62,110 nt of DNA from an uncultured Leucobacter sp. GTDB taxonomy: Bacteria; Actinomycetota; Actinomycetes; Actinomycetales; Microbacteriaceae. The number at the start of each line of letters is the position of its first letter. Position 1 is the stretch's first letter. A model generated the notes under the pieces. It worked only from the letters and a program-made list of their open reading frames with translations. It made no database searches and had not been told where the DNA came from. Below are positions 26,869 to 35,576 of the stretch, piece after piece. The DNA is taken from assembly GCA_937967375.1 (NCBI GenBank), contig CALCJF010000054.1, positions 1 to 62,110 on the forward strand. Reading direction: 5' to 3'. Position numbers and translations under genes: made by a program.

Positions 26869-27525
26869 TTATGCGCGCCCGAATCCCGCATCTCGCGCTC
26901 GCAGGATGGCCTCGGTGCGATCGGCGACCTGCAGCTTCGAGAAGATATTCGACACGTTGTTGCGCACGGTTTTTGGTGAGAGAAACAGCACCTGCGCGAT
27001 CTGCGGGTTCGTGCGGCCGGCTGCAAGCAGGTCGAGCACCTCGCGCTCCCGGGTTGTGAGCTGAGGAAACGCTAATACAGTCTGCACGGTCGGTGCGGCA
27101 GAGAAGAACTCTGCGACCCTGCGCGCGATAGCTGCTCCGAAGACCAGCTCGCCGCCGGCGACCGCGCGAATCGCTGCAAGAATCTGCTGTTGATCCGCTC
27201 CTTTCACCAGGTAGCCGCGTGCACCTGCACGCATCGCCGCGAACACCGTGCTGTCGTCTTCAGACATAGTGAGCACCAGCACAGCCAGGTGAGGCTGGCG
27301 GCCGGTGATGATCCTCGTCGCATCGATACCGTCCCTTCCTGGCATCTGCACATCCATCACAAAGACGTCGGCGTCAACGTCTTCTGCCGCCGCGATGGCT
27401 TCGTCGCCGGTGGCGGCGGTCGCGACGACCTCAATGCCGTCCATGCTCTCGAGCAGCATCGAGAGCCCATCGCGGTACACCGGGTGATCGTCTACCAGCA
27501 CGACTCGGATGGTTTCTTCAGACAT
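26869..27525 (-). CDS. NarL/LuxR-family response regulator
   Basis: A 218-aa response regulator. The receiver domain has the acidic pair DD (12-13), phospho-acceptor Asp58 in VFVMDVQMPG, the switch Thr in VLTMSED and Lys in YLVKGAD. The C-terminal LuxR-type HTH is LTTREREVLDLLAAGRTNPQ followed by SPKTVRNNVSNIFSKLQV. It is encoded 39 nt behind its kinase on the same strand, a standard cognate pair. Start is uncertain between ATG 27525 (preceded by a GA-rich stretch) and ATG 27540 (preceded by GAGG); I prefer 27525, which gives the usual short N-terminus. It probably binds the palindromes at 29690 and 26828. Confidence 0.92.
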   Translation of the reverse strand: MSEETIRVVLVDDHPVYRDGLSMLLESMDGIEVVATAATGDEAIAAAEDVDADVFVMDVQMPGRDGIDATRIITGRQPHLAVLVLTMSEDDSTVFAAMRAGARGYLVKGADQQQILAAIRAVAGGELVFGAAIARRVAEFFSAAPTVQTVLAFPQLTTREREVLDLLAAGRTNPQIAQVLFLSPKTVRNNVSNIFSKLQVADRTEAILRARDAGFGRA

Positions 27526-27563
27526 TGTTTCTTCTCTCATACGTGCCTCAGCGTGATGTGTCG

Positions 27564-29678
27564 CTAGGCGGCGGGAGCCGCGGGAGTCTCGGGCCACAGT
27601 GGTGCGTCGCGGCTGCCGAGCACCTCGTGCGCGAGTGGCAGCCTGGCGCGCACAATCGTGCCGCTGCCGCCACCGTCGTCATCGGCCGAGACGAAGGCGA
27701 GCGCCCCTCCCAGCTCGGCGGCGCGCTCGCGCATCGATCGACGGCCCACGCCAGGTACCGCACCGGGCGCGAGACCGATACCGTCGTCGCGCACTTCGAT
27801 GTGCAGATTGTGCTCGTCGAAGTCGAATTGTGCCTGTGCCAACGACGCCCCCGCATGCCGGCTCACGTTAGTGAGCGCCTCTGAAACAATGCGATATGCA
27901 GCTACCTCGACTGCGGGTGAAAGCCCTCCGGGTGGCAGCGCACCGCTCACAGTGGCAGTAAGGCCGTTGCCGCTCAACCTGGCTGCGACCTGGCTGAGCG
28001 CGCTCAAGAGGCCGAGGTCATCGAGGGCAGGTGGCCGCAGGTCGTGCACGATTCTGCGAATCTCGTCGATGACGTCGCTCTGCTCGCGAATCGCGGTGTC
28101 GAGCGGTTCAAGCACACGCGTGGGATCTCGCTCGGCCCAGTTGCGGGCCGTCTCGAGGCGCAGCTTTACCCCACCGAGCAGAGGGCCGAGCCCGTCGTGC
28201 AGTTCTCGCCGCAGTCGAGAGCGCTCGGCCTCGCGCGCAAGCACCAGCTGCTCACGGATGGTCTGCAGCTCTCGCCCAAGCTCGGCGTTGCGCAGCGAGG
28301 CGAGCGAGAAGCGAATGAGGTCACCGAGCAGTTGCTGATCCCTGCTCGAAGAAAGTGGTCGCCGCCCCGGCGCCATATGAATGCGACCGATCTCGGCCTC
28401 GGCGTGCACGATCGGTAACTCGACGGTGCCGGCGGTGTGCATTCCATGTTCTGCGAAGATTGGCGTCTCTCGCATGCGTTCGAGCGTGACCCGCACAAAT
28501 GGCGAAGCGAAGGCTTCGGCGATTGCTGCGGCGAGATTCTCTAGCTGCGCCTGCGCGTCAACCGAGCGGTCGAGCTTGTCGCCCAGCATCGAGACAACCG
28601 AGTAAGGGTCACCGCGGCGGCCGTTGATGAGACGGTTCGCGAAGTCGAAGAGCCTGCCGCGCAACGGGGCGAACGCGGCGGTGACCGCGACCGCCGCGAG
28701 CAGCATGGTGACACGGTCATTGAGGGCGCTGCCCGCGAGCCAGACCAGTAGCACGTCGACAAGAACGATTGCTGCGATCAGCACGCCGTAGACGAGAGTC
28801 CACGACAGCATCCGGTCGATGTCATAGAGCCGGTAGCGCGATACCGCGATTACGATCGAGGCGCAGACAAGCCCGATCGCAACCGCAAGCAGCACGTCGA
28901 CGATGACGGTGGGAAGCGCCGGAAACAGAAACGTTGAGATGGCGATGAAGAGCAGACCAGACCACACGAGCCACCGCAGCTGCGCCTTCTCGAGCGACGT
29001 GGCACCGAACCTGCGGCTCACGCACACAGCGAGCGAAAACAACAGCGCGATCATCAGACACGGGGCACCGGCTGCGAGCAGCCACACCCAGACCGCATCG
29101 GGCAGCGGCAGCGTGGCAAGCTCTGGCTCGAAGGCTTCCATCGGCCCGGTGCGAGCCGGGTCGTCGGCGCTGAGGGCCGAAGCAGGCGCAAAGAGAAAGG
29201 TGAACGGCATCACCAGCCCGAACACGATGGCAATCCACGACAGCACGCCCCTCCAGCCAGGGCGCAGGCGACCGTCGGGAAAGAGCACGAGCAGCAGCAC
29301 GAGCGGCAGCAGCAGCACCGAGCCGAACCGGCTGAAAAACCAGAATGCGGGCACGGCCCACCAGGCATCGCGATCGAAGTACCAGGCGTAGTTGACCGCG
29401 GCAGAGGCAAAGCCGTCGAGCACCCAGAGCATGCCGAAGCCGCTGAGCACCCAGGCGATGGGCTGCGTCGGCAGTCGCCAGAGCAGCAGTAGGCCGGGCA
29501 CGAGCATGGCTGCTCCCGGCAGCACCCCAGACCAGCCCGCAGAGAGTGGCGGCGTTGGGTGCTGTGACAGCACCGCGATGTCGAGCAGAATGGCGCTGAC
29601 CGCAGCGATGCCCGAGACGCACAGAATCGTCAGGGTCATCACCACCCCAACCCGTGCGCGCGCGTTCATAGGACTCAT
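27564..29678 (-). CDS. Membrane histidine kinase, NarL-type partner (704 aa)
   Basis: A 704-aa sensor kinase. The first ~340 residues hold about nine hydrophobic segments. A GAF-like region follows (around 365-470). The HisKA_3 dimerisation segment is EAERSRLRRELHDGLGPLLG with phospho-acceptor His494, and the HATPase_c domain has EALTNVSRHAG (N box), VRDDGIGL (G1) and GVGRRSMRERAAELGG (G2). It phosphorylates the response regulator encoded next to it. The multi-span input domain suggests sensing of a membrane or envelope signal. A perfect 11-bp inverted repeat lies 11 nt before the start, pointing to autoregulation. Confidence 0.92.
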   Translation of the reverse strand: MSPMNARARVGVVMTLTILCVSGIAAVSAILLDIAVLSQHPTPPLSAGWSGVLPGAAMLVPGLLLLWRLPTQPIAWVLSGFGMLWVLDGFASAAVNYAWYFDRDAWWAVPAFWFFSRFGSVLLLPLVLLLVLFPDGRLRPGWRGVLSWIAIVFGLVMPFTFLFAPASALSADDPARTGPMEAFEPELATLPLPDAVWVWLLAAGAPCLMIALLFSLAVCVSRRFGATSLEKAQLRWLVWSGLLFIAISTFLFPALPTVIVDVLLAVAIGLVCASIVIAVSRYRLYDIDRMLSWTLVYGVLIAAIVLVDVLLVWLAGSALNDRVTMLLAAVAVTAAFAPLRGRLFDFANRLINGRRGDPYSVVSMLGDKLDRSVDAQAQLENLAAAIAEAFASPFVRVTLERMRETPIFAEHGMHTAGTVELPIVHAEAEIGRIHMAPGRRPLSSSRDQQLLGDLIRFSLASLRNAELGRELQTIREQLVLAREAERSRLRRELHDGLGPLLGGVKLRLETARNWAERDPTRVLEPLDTAIREQSDVIDEIRRIVHDLRPPALDDLGLLSALSQVAARLSGNGLTATVSGALPPGGLSPAVEVAAYRIVSEALTNVSRHAGASLAQAQFDFDEHNLHIEVRDDGIGLAPGAVPGVGRRSMRERAAELGGALAFVSADDDGGGSGTIVRARLPLAHEVLGSRDAPLWPETPAAPAA

Positions 29679-29689
29679 GCTGGCAGAGC

Positions 29690-29721
29690 AGTTGTCCCGT
29701 TGTCACGGGACAACTGTCCCG
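29690..29721 (-). promoter_or_regulatory. Palindromic GTCCCG operator before the histidine kinase gene
   Basis: AGTTGTCCCGT (29690-29700) and ACGGGACAACT (29705-29715) form a perfect 11-bp inverted repeat with a TGTC spacer; a third half-site GTCCCG lies at 29716-29721. The element is 11 nt upstream of the kinase start, so bound protein would block or modulate transcription of the kinase/regulator pair. Confidence 0.7.
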
Positions 29722-29841
29722 AGTCTGGTCCGATCCCCTTGCCGAGGCTGTGAGAGTAGATACTCTGGTGCTTGCTTTCGTATTCAGCGCTGTGGCTGCC
29801 CACGAGAGCCTCCATGCCAACCGACGAGAGAGGTCGAGACA

Positions 29842-30354
29842 ATGCATGCCAATGAAGGCGCAATGCCCGCCCAGTCTGCCTGGCTCCCCGCAGACTTCGT
29901 GCACCCACTGCGCGTCGAGTTCGACAGCAACATCTACCTGCGGCCGATCCGCGCCGAAGACGTCGACATCGACCTGGTCGCAGTGAGCGAGAACCGAGAG
30001 ATGCTGTGGGCGCAGTACGGCGCGGCCTGGGATTGGCCGCCGGAGCAGCTGAGCCGCGAGTCCGATATCGAAGATCTGGCGAGGCACGCCGAAGAGGCCG
30101 AGCGTCACGAGTCATTCAACTATGCGATCCTCAGCGGCGAAGACGGCGCGCCAGGGCAACGGCTGCTCGGCTGCGTGTACGTCGACCCGCCCGAGGTGCC
30201 GCATGACGATGGGTCGCCCTGCGAGGCAGAGGTCTCATGGTGGTGCGTTGCTGATGCTCCGGCGGCGCTCGCAGAGAGGCTCGGTGCGTTCGTTCGTGCC
30301 TGGATCGCGGCAGAGTGGCCGTTTGAGGCGCCGTGCACACCGTTCAACGAGTAG
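29842..30354 (+). CDS. GNAT-like N-acetyltransferase family protein
   Basis: A 170-aa protein. FDSNIYLRPIRAEDVDIDLVAV is a GNAT-style N-terminus, and RLLGCVYVDPPE is the central beta-strand segment in which the substrate would lie. The typical acetyl-CoA loop (R/QxxGxG/A) is not clear, so activity is uncertain; the family includes uncharacterised acetyltransferase-fold proteins ending in CTPFNE-type tails. ATG 29842 is preceded by GAGAGAGG at good spacing. It is divergent from the histidine kinase gene and convergent with the next response regulator. Confidence 0.65.
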   Translation: MHANEGAMPAQSAWLPADFVHPLRVEFDSNIYLRPIRAEDVDIDLVAVSENREMLWAQYGAAWDWPPEQLSRESDIEDLARHAEEAERHESFNYAILSGEDGAPGQRLLGCVYVDPPEVPHDDGSPCEAEVSWWCVADAPAALAERLGAFVRAWIAAEWPFEAPCTPFNE

Positions 30355-30427
30355 GTGCAGTGCGCTTCGGGCGGCTCTCAGCTGCTTGTTGTCGCTGGAT
30401 CGTATCGCCGGTTCACTCGGTTTGTGG

Positions 30428-30471
30428 GTCACAAAATGCGGTATTGGGGCCTCTTTGCGCGCTTTTGTGAC
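30428..30471. repeat. Long inverted repeat between convergent genes
   Basis: GTCACAAAATGCG (30428-30440) pairs with CGCGCTTTTGTGAC (30458-30471): nine perfect outer base pairs plus a near-match inner part. It lies in the 240-nt gap between the GNAT-like gene (+) and the response regulator (-). The A/T-rich arms would read as a hairpin on both strands, so a bidirectional terminator is the simplest explanation. Confidence 0.55.
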
Positions 30472-30594
30472 TCTCAAACGGTGCGGGACATGAATTGGGG
30501 CTGAGATGGGGTCGGCTGACGCGGGACTTGAACCGGAACTTGAGGCGTGGCGGGAGCACGACGCCGGGCCGCGGGAGAGCGGCGAAGCGGTCGC

Positions 30595-31353
30595 TCACAC
30601 CGAACCGACCGTATGCGCCCACACCACGAGCTGCACCCGGTCGCGCGCCCCGATCTTCTGCAGCAGGTTCGAAACGTGCGTCTTCACGGTGGCCTCGCCG
30701 AGAAACAGTTCGCTCGCGATCTCGCCGTTCGAATGCCCGGTAGCGAGCAGCGACAGCACCTCGCGTTCGCGTTCGGTGAGCCCGGCGGTGTTCAGCGCCT
30801 CTTGATTCGCGAGCAACGCGCGGCCGGCATCGGCTGGGCTGTCGGCGCTTGAAGCATCGCTCGCCGCAGTTTCCGAGGCGCCACCCGCAGAGAGCTCAGC
30901 CGCGCGCTGCATCACCGCGCGCGTTACGTCAGGGCCGAGCAGCGCCCCGCCGCCAGCGAGCGTGCGAATCGCGTCGATCAGCTGTTCGGCGCGCGACGTC
31001 TTCAACAGAAAGCCGCTCACCCCAGCCGCGAGCGCGTCGAACAGATACTGTTCGTGACCGAAGGTCGTGAGCACGAGCACCGAGGGGGTGGCCGGCGCCG
31101 GCGCAGATCCAGCGGCAGCGGGTGGTTCAGATCGATTCGCGGCGAGGATCAGCCTGCTCGCTTCGATGCCGTTCATGATGGGCATCTCGACGTCCATGCA
31201 GATCACGTCGGGCGCGAGCGAGGCTGCGAGCTTGACCGCCTCCTCGCCGTTCGCCGCCTCGCCGACCACCTCGAAGTCGGCCTGGGTCTCGAGAATCACC
31301 CGAAAGCCCGAACGAACGAGCGCCTGATCGTCGACCAGCAGTACCCGGATCAT
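30595..31353 (-). CDS. NarL/LuxR-family response regulator of the second two-component system
   Basis: A 252-aa regulator: receiver domain with DD at 8-9, Asp54 in VICMDVEMPIM, Thr in VLTTFGHE and Lys in FLLKTSRAE; C-terminal HTH LTEREREVLSLLATGHSNGE then GEATVKTHVSNLLQKIGARD. Two Ala/Pro/Ser-rich insertions are unusual: one inside the receiver (AANRSEPPAAAGSAPAPATP) and one in the interdomain linker. ATG 31353 has AAAGGGA upstream; an alternative ATG at 31383 overlaps the kinase stop as ATGA. It is the partner of the kinase encoded immediately upstream and likely controls the divergent ABC exporter. Confidence 0.92.
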   Translation of the reverse strand: MIRVLLVDDQALVRSGFRVILETQADFEVVGEAANGEEAVKLAASLAPDVICMDVEMPIMNGIEASRLILAANRSEPPAAAGSAPAPATPSVLVLTTFGHEQYLFDALAAGVSGFLLKTSRAEQLIDAIRTLAGGGALLGPDVTRAVMQRAAELSAGGASETAASDASSADSPADAGRALLANQEALNTAGLTEREREVLSLLATGHSNGEIASELFLGEATVKTHVSNLLQKIGARDRVQLVVWAHTVGSV

Positions 31354-31379
31354 GCGTCGATCCCTTTCGTCGTGTGAGC

Positions 31380-32744
31380 TCATGCGGTCGTGTCTCGGGC
31401 TGCCACGGCCTCGGCTGCGGCCTCGTCAGGCGCGTCGGTAATGCCAAGCGGCACCGTCGCGCGAACCATGAAGCCGTTGGTTCCCGGGCCCCGGGTGGCC
31501 TCGCGGCGACCGGCCTCAATCCTGCCACCAACCGCGCCCAGTCGCTCGCGCATACCGCGCAGCCCGAGCCCCGACGAGGCGCGCACCGAGGCGGGCAGGT
31601 GGGCCGCAGTGGATCCGCTCGCTAGCGTCTGGCGCACTCCGTTGTCTGCCACCTCGAGTTCGACGCGATCCTCGCCGAATCTCAACCGAACCTCTGCGCT
31701 CGCGCCCTTGCCCGCGTGCTTGCGCACGTTTGTGAGCGCCTCTTGTGCGACGCGATAGAGCGCCACATCGACGAGCAGGGGCAGCGCGCGAGGCTCGCCC
31801 GCGACGATCAGCGTGGTCGGTGTGCCCGACGACTGAGCCTCGGCCACCAGGGCCGGCAGACGTGCGACGCCGACGGTTGAGCCGGGCTCGTCGGCCTCGG
31901 GGGTGCGCAGCGTATGCACGAGCGCGCGCAGCTCGCCGACCGCGGTGTGCGCGCTCTCTTCGACGATCTCGAGCGCCTGCTTCGCAGCAGCGGGATCGCG
32001 GTCGAGCGACATGCGTGCGGCGGCGGCCTGCAGCCCCATGACCGAGACGTGGTGCGCGACGACGTCATGCAGTTCGCGCGCGATACCCAGCCGGTCGAGG
32101 GCAACTGCCTGCTCGGCGCTCGTGCGGCGCTCGTGCTCGAGTTCTCGCCCCTGTGCTTCGAGCACTGCGCGCATGTGCGCGGCACGCCACGAGTTCAGCC
32201 CGAAGAACAGGGCGCCCGAGAAGTAGAAGAGGTTCATGATGATCTGCAGCGCTGCGAACGTCGCGAAAGCCGAGAACAGGCCGACCCGCGAGACTCCGGG
32301 CATCCACTCGGGGTCTGACGACGAGATGATGAGCGAAACAATCAGCCACGCGACCATCGACACGGCAATGATGATGAGACTCGAGATGGCGAGCGTGCGG
32401 TTCGACTCCCAGGCGCCGACGGTATAGAGCGCGATGAAGAAGCAGATGTTGATCATGAGGGCCTCGGGCACGCCGAACTGGCCGCACACGAAGAAGCCGA
32501 TGCCCACGACAACTGCGACGGGCACCGGGTAGCGGCGGCGCAGCGCGAGCGGCAGGGTGCAGAGGCCGAGCCCCAGCACCCACACCCAGACCGGCGCGAT
32601 CTCGTTGAACATGCCGGTGCGCTGGTAGAGCAGCGAAGTCGTGACGGAGCCGATTGCCAGCAGCGCGGCGAGCATCGCGTCAGCGCGCAACATCGCTCTG
32701 GTCGCGCGCGGTCGCACCCAGCCGAGTTCTGTCGATCGCATCAT
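31380..32744 (-). CDS. Histidine kinase of the DesK/NarL type (454 aa)
   Basis: Five or so membrane segments occupy residues ~20-185, then a coiled stretch (LEAQGRELEHERRTSAEQAV) leads to the HisKA_3 box LGIARELHDVVAHHVSVMG with His226. The ATPase domain contains EALTNVRKHAG, EVADNGV and SGLGLRGMRERLGAVGG. The short membrane sensor resembles kinases that monitor the envelope and drive ABC exporters. TAGCCT lies 6 nt before the ATG, indicating a leaderless mRNA. It is divergent from the NatAB-like exporter, with a 9-bp palindrome between them. Confidence 0.92.
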   Translation of the reverse strand: MMRSTELGWVRPRATRAMLRADAMLAALLAIGSVTTSLLYQRTGMFNEIAPVWVWVLGLGLCTLPLALRRRYPVPVAVVVGIGFFVCGQFGVPEALMINICFFIALYTVGAWESNRTLAISSLIIIAVSMVAWLIVSLIISSSDPEWMPGVSRVGLFSAFATFAALQIIMNLFYFSGALFFGLNSWRAAHMRAVLEAQGRELEHERRTSAEQAVALDRLGIARELHDVVAHHVSVMGLQAAAARMSLDRDPAAAKQALEIVEESAHTAVGELRALVHTLRTPEADEPGSTVGVARLPALVAEAQSSGTPTTLIVAGEPRALPLLVDVALYRVAQEALTNVRKHAGKGASAEVRLRFGEDRVELEVADNGVRQTLASGSTAAHLPASVRASSGLGLRGMRERLGAVGGRIEAGRREATRGPGTNGFMVRATVPLGITDAPDEAAAEAVAARDTTA

Positions 32745-32787
32745 ATGACCAGGCTAGCTTTCTGGCTCGTGTGCCGCCTCATTCGTG

Positions 32788-32807
32788 AGGGGGAGCGAGC
32801 TCCCCCT
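32788..32807. promoter_or_regulatory. Perfect palindrome between kinase gene and ABC exporter
   Basis: AGGGGGAGC (32788-32796) and GCTCCCCCT (32799-32807) form a perfect 9-bp inverted repeat with a 2-bp spacer in the 189-nt divergent region. It is 44 nt upstream of the kinase start. A dimeric regulator site is more likely than a hairpin, given the minimal spacer. Confidence 0.5.
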
Positions 32808-32933
32808 GCCGCCACCGAGCTTCAGCCTCAAGGGGGATTTGCCACACCGGGCACCCCCCGTAACGTGAGAAGTACCTTCAGGCAGGCCGACCCCCGAGCT
32901 TGCCTATAGCCCACACCAGACTCAGGAGGCAGC

Positions 32934-33839
32934 ATGATCGAGCTGAACGGGATCACCCGCAGCTTCGGCGACCGGCAGGTGCTCAACGACGTGACATTCA
33001 GCGTCGCGGGTGGCCGCATGACCGGATTCGTTGGAGGCAACGGCGCAGGTAAGACCACTACGATGCGCATCATTCTTGGCGTGCTCGCGCAGGGTTCGGG
33101 CACCGTCACGCTCGACGGACAAACGATTACCGCAGGCGATCGCTCGCGCTTTGGCTACATGCCTGAGGAGCGTGGGCTCTACCCCAAGATGAAGGTCGCC
33201 GAACAGCTCGTCTACCTCGGCAAGCTGCACGGGCTGAGCGCTGCTGCGGCGAAGAACGAGGTCGACGACCTGCTCGAGCGGCTGGGGCTCGCGGAGCGCG
33301 GGGGAGACACCCTCGAGAGCCTGTCGCTCGGCAACCAGCAGCGCGCGCAGATTGCCGCAGCTCTCGTGCACCGCCCAATCGCGCTCGTGCTCGACGAGCC
33401 CTTCTCGGGCCTCGATCCGATGGCCGTCGACGTGGTGCTCGGCGTGCTGCGCGACTATGCGGCGCAGGGCGTTCCCGTGCTGTTCTCTTCGCACCAGCTC
33501 GATATCGTCGAGCGCCTCTGCGACGACGTCACCGTGATCGGCGGCGGCCGCATCCTCGCGTCGGGATCGCGGGAATCACTGCGCGCCCAGCACTCGGGGC
33601 GCGAGTTCGAGATCGAGCTCACCGGCGCCGCGGCTGACGCGGGCTGGGTGCGCGACCAGGCAGGCATCTCGCTCACCCACCTCGATGGCGGCTATGCCCG
33701 CTTCGAAGCAGAGAGCGACGCCGCGGCGCAGGCCGTGCTCGCCCGCGCCGTGTCAGATTCAGCAGAGGGCGCTCAGGTGCTGCGCTTCGGAAAGCTCACC
33801 CCATCGCTCGCCCAGATTTTCAAGGAGGTCGTCAAGTGA
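32934..33839 (+). CDS. ABC transporter ATP-binding protein, NatA-like with DUF4162 tail
   Basis: A 301-aa ABC ATPase. Walker A GGNGAGKTT, Q-loop FGYMPEERGLYP, a degenerate signature LSLGNQQRAQIA, Walker B LVLDEPFSGLDP and switch FSSHQL are all present. The C-terminal ~75 residues match the accessory domain of Na+/drug export ATPases of the NatA/YhaQ type. CAGGAGG precedes the ATG. It overlaps the permease start by 4 nt (GTGA) and is divergent from the second two-component system, its probable controller. Confidence 0.92.
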   Translation: MIELNGITRSFGDRQVLNDVTFSVAGGRMTGFVGGNGAGKTTTMRIILGVLAQGSGTVTLDGQTITAGDRSRFGYMPEERGLYPKMKVAEQLVYLGKLHGLSAAAAKNEVDDLLERLGLAERGGDTLESLSLGNQQRAQIAAALVHRPIALVLDEPFSGLDPMAVDVVLGVLRDYAAQGVPVLFSSHQLDIVERLCDDVTVIGGGRILASGSRESLRAQHSGREFEIELTGAAADAGWVRDQAGISLTHLDGGYARFEAESDAAAQAVLARAVSDSAEGAQVLRFGKLTPSLAQIFKEVVK

Positions 33840-34972
33840 CCACGCAACTGCAACACCCTCAGGCCGGGCAGTCGCACTCCCGTCAGCTCGGAGCCGCGCA
33901 GGCGGCCTGGCTGGTCGCCGAGCGAGAGATCACCACCAAGCTTCGCAGCAAGGCGTTTCTCATCTCGACCGGCGTGCTGCTCTTGCTCGTGCTCGGCACC
34001 GTGCTCTTCGGCGGAATCTCGTCGAAGATGGGCGGCTTCGGCGGTGAGACCAAGGTGGCGGTGGTCGCCGAGACCGCCGACCACGTGAACCCCGAGACGT
34101 TCGAGGTTGTGAAGGTCGCCGACCGTGCTGCCGCCGAGCAGGCGGTGCTCAGCGAGAAGGTAGACGCGGCCGTCGTGCCGGGCGGTGACACCCCCGTCGG
34201 GCTTACTGTGCTGGCGGCAGACAGCCCGCCCATGAGTCTCGTGCAGGCGCTTTCTGCTTCGCCGCAGGTCGAGCTGCTCAAGCCCACCACCGAGAACCCG
34301 ATGCTGGCCTACTTCATCGCGATCGCCTTCGGCATTGTGTTCATGATGAGCGCGATCACCTTCGGCACGACGATCGCGCAGAGCGTCGTCGAAGAGAAGC
34401 AGACGCGCATCGTCGAGATCTTGCTCGCAACCGTGTCGGCGCGTACGATCCTCGCCGGCAAGATTCTGGGCAACAGCATCCTCGCCCTCGGCCAGGTCGT
34501 TGCGATCGCGGCGCTCACCTCGGTCGGCATGCTGGCCACGGGGCAAGATCTGCTGCTCGGTGAGCTCGGCACCGCGCTCATCTGGTTCGCGATTCTCTTC
34601 GCATTCGGCTTCGTGCTGCTCGCCGCCCTCTACGCTGCGCTCGCCTCGCTCGTGTCGCGCCAAGAAGATGTCGCATCTGCCGTGAGCCCGGTGATGTGGC
34701 TCGTGATGATTCCCTACATCGCGATCATCATGTTCAACACGAACCCGAAGGTGCTCGCGATCATGAGCTACATTCCGTTCTCGGCCCCGGTGGGCATGCC
34801 GATGCGTCTCTACCTCGGCATCGCCGAGTGGTGGGAGCCGATCGCGTCGCTCGGTATTTTGATCGTTGCGATCGCCATCGTGTGGTGGCTCGGAGCGCGC
34901 ATCTACGAGCGCTCGATTCTGCGCACGGGCGCCAAGGTCAAGCTGAAAGACGCGCTCGCCGCCAAGGAGTAA
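33836..34972 (+). CDS. ABC-2 type permease, NatB-like
   Basis: A 378-aa membrane protein. The first membrane segment (FLISTGVLLLLVLGTVLFGG) is followed by a ~120-aa extracytoplasmic domain and then five more spans, with the conserved VVEEKQTRIVEILLATVSAR motif of NatB/YhaP permeases at about 184-203. It would form an export channel with the preceding ATPase. Starts at GTG 33836, overlapping the ATPase stop. A strong terminator follows. Confidence 0.9.
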   Translation: MTTQLQHPQAGQSHSRQLGAAQAAWLVAEREITTKLRSKAFLISTGVLLLLVLGTVLFGGISSKMGGFGGETKVAVVAETADHVNPETFEVVKVADRAAAEQAVLSEKVDAAVVPGGDTPVGLTVLAADSPPMSLVQALSASPQVELLKPTTENPMLAYFIAIAFGIVFMMSAITFGTTIAQSVVEEKQTRIVEILLATVSARTILAGKILGNSILALGQVVAIAALTSVGMLATGQDLLLGELGTALIWFAILFAFGFVLLAALYAALASLVSRQEDVASAVSPVMWLVMIPYIAIIMFNTNPKVLAIMSYIPFSAPVGMPMRLYLGIAEWWEPIASLGILIVAIAIVWWLGARIYERSILRTGAKVKLKDALAAKE

Positions 34973-34983
34973 CGCGGCTGAGC

Positions 34984-35028
34984 ACACGAGTGGCAGCCCG
35001 GTTCGCCGGGTGGCCACTTGTGTTTTTT
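34984..35028 (+). terminator. Strong intrinsic terminator after the NatAB-like operon
   Basis: ACACGAGTGGC (34984-34994) pairs with GCCACTTGTGT (35012-35022) with one G-U pair; the loop region itself contains a smaller CCCGG..CCGGG stem. TTTTTT follows at 35023-35028, the clearest T-tract terminator in the window. Confidence 0.9.
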
Positions 35029-35091
35029 GGGGCGAGGATCGGGCGATCCTCGCCCTTGCTGTTGCTTGCTGGCCGCTGTCGCTTGGCGGCG

Positions 35092-35454
35092 CTATTCGCG
35101 GCCGCGCAGGCGGTCGATATCGCGGCGATCCCGTTTCGTCGGGCGGCCGGCGCCGCGCTCGCGAGTGACGTCAGACGGGCGTTCGACCTTTGGCGGGGGC
35201 GGCGGGGTGAGATCTTCGAAGAGCGTCGCGGCCTCGGTCGCGCTGCCGCGCCTGGTCGCGAGTGCCGCCACCCGGTAGATCTTCTCGAAGCCGTGCAGGC
35301 GCACCCGCACGATGTCGCCCACGCTGACCGGCTGCGCGGGCTTCGCGGGGGCGTCGTTGACGCGCACGTGCCCGGCCTTCACTGCTGCTGTGGCCTGGCT
35401 GCGGGTCTTCGCGAGGCGAACCGCCCAGACCCACGCATCAACTCGAACCGGCAT
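35092..35454 (-). CDS. RNA-binding S4-domain protein (Hsp15-like)
   Basis: A 120-aa protein. MPVRVDAWVWAVRLAKTRSQ followed by ATAAVKAGHVRVNDAPAKPA is an S4 domain as in Hsp15, which binds ribosomal RNA of stalled 50S subunits. The C-terminal ~45 residues are Arg/Pro/Glu-rich and probably disordered. ATG 35454 is preceded by TATGCT with a 6-nt gap and no Shine-Dalgarno, suggesting leaderless transcription; reading further upstream would add a non-conserved tail. It is divergent from the yigZ-like gene. Confidence 0.88.
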   Translation of the reverse strand: MPVRVDAWVWAVRLAKTRSQATAAVKAGHVRVNDAPAKPAQPVSVGDIVRVRLHGFEKIYRVAALATRRGSATEAATLFEDLTPPPPPKVERPSDVTRERGAGRPTKRDRRDIDRLRGRE

Positions 35455-35506
35455 GCACCGAGCATACTGTGTGGGCAATCGGCGCCTGAGCACTCGTTCC
35501 CTCCTC

Positions 35507-35527
35507 GTTATTGGAATTTCCAATAAC
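35507..35527. repeat. 21-bp AT-rich palindrome
   Basis: GTTATTGGAA (35507-35516), a central T and TTCCAATAAC (35518-35527) form a perfect palindrome in the S4/yigZ divergent region. The AT content contrasts with the surroundings. It is a likely binding site for a dimeric protein or part of a small structured element together with the larger inverted repeat that starts 50 nt away. Confidence 0.7.
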
Positions 35528-35576
35528 CAAGAGGGGGCGGCGGGCACTCCGCTCGGCGGGTCTCCCCGTCGCAAAC

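Noticed and set aside
34696..35526. 276-codon + strand frame across the end of the ABC permease and the S4 gene
   Set aside because: It spans a strong terminator and overlaps two well-supported genes on other frames.
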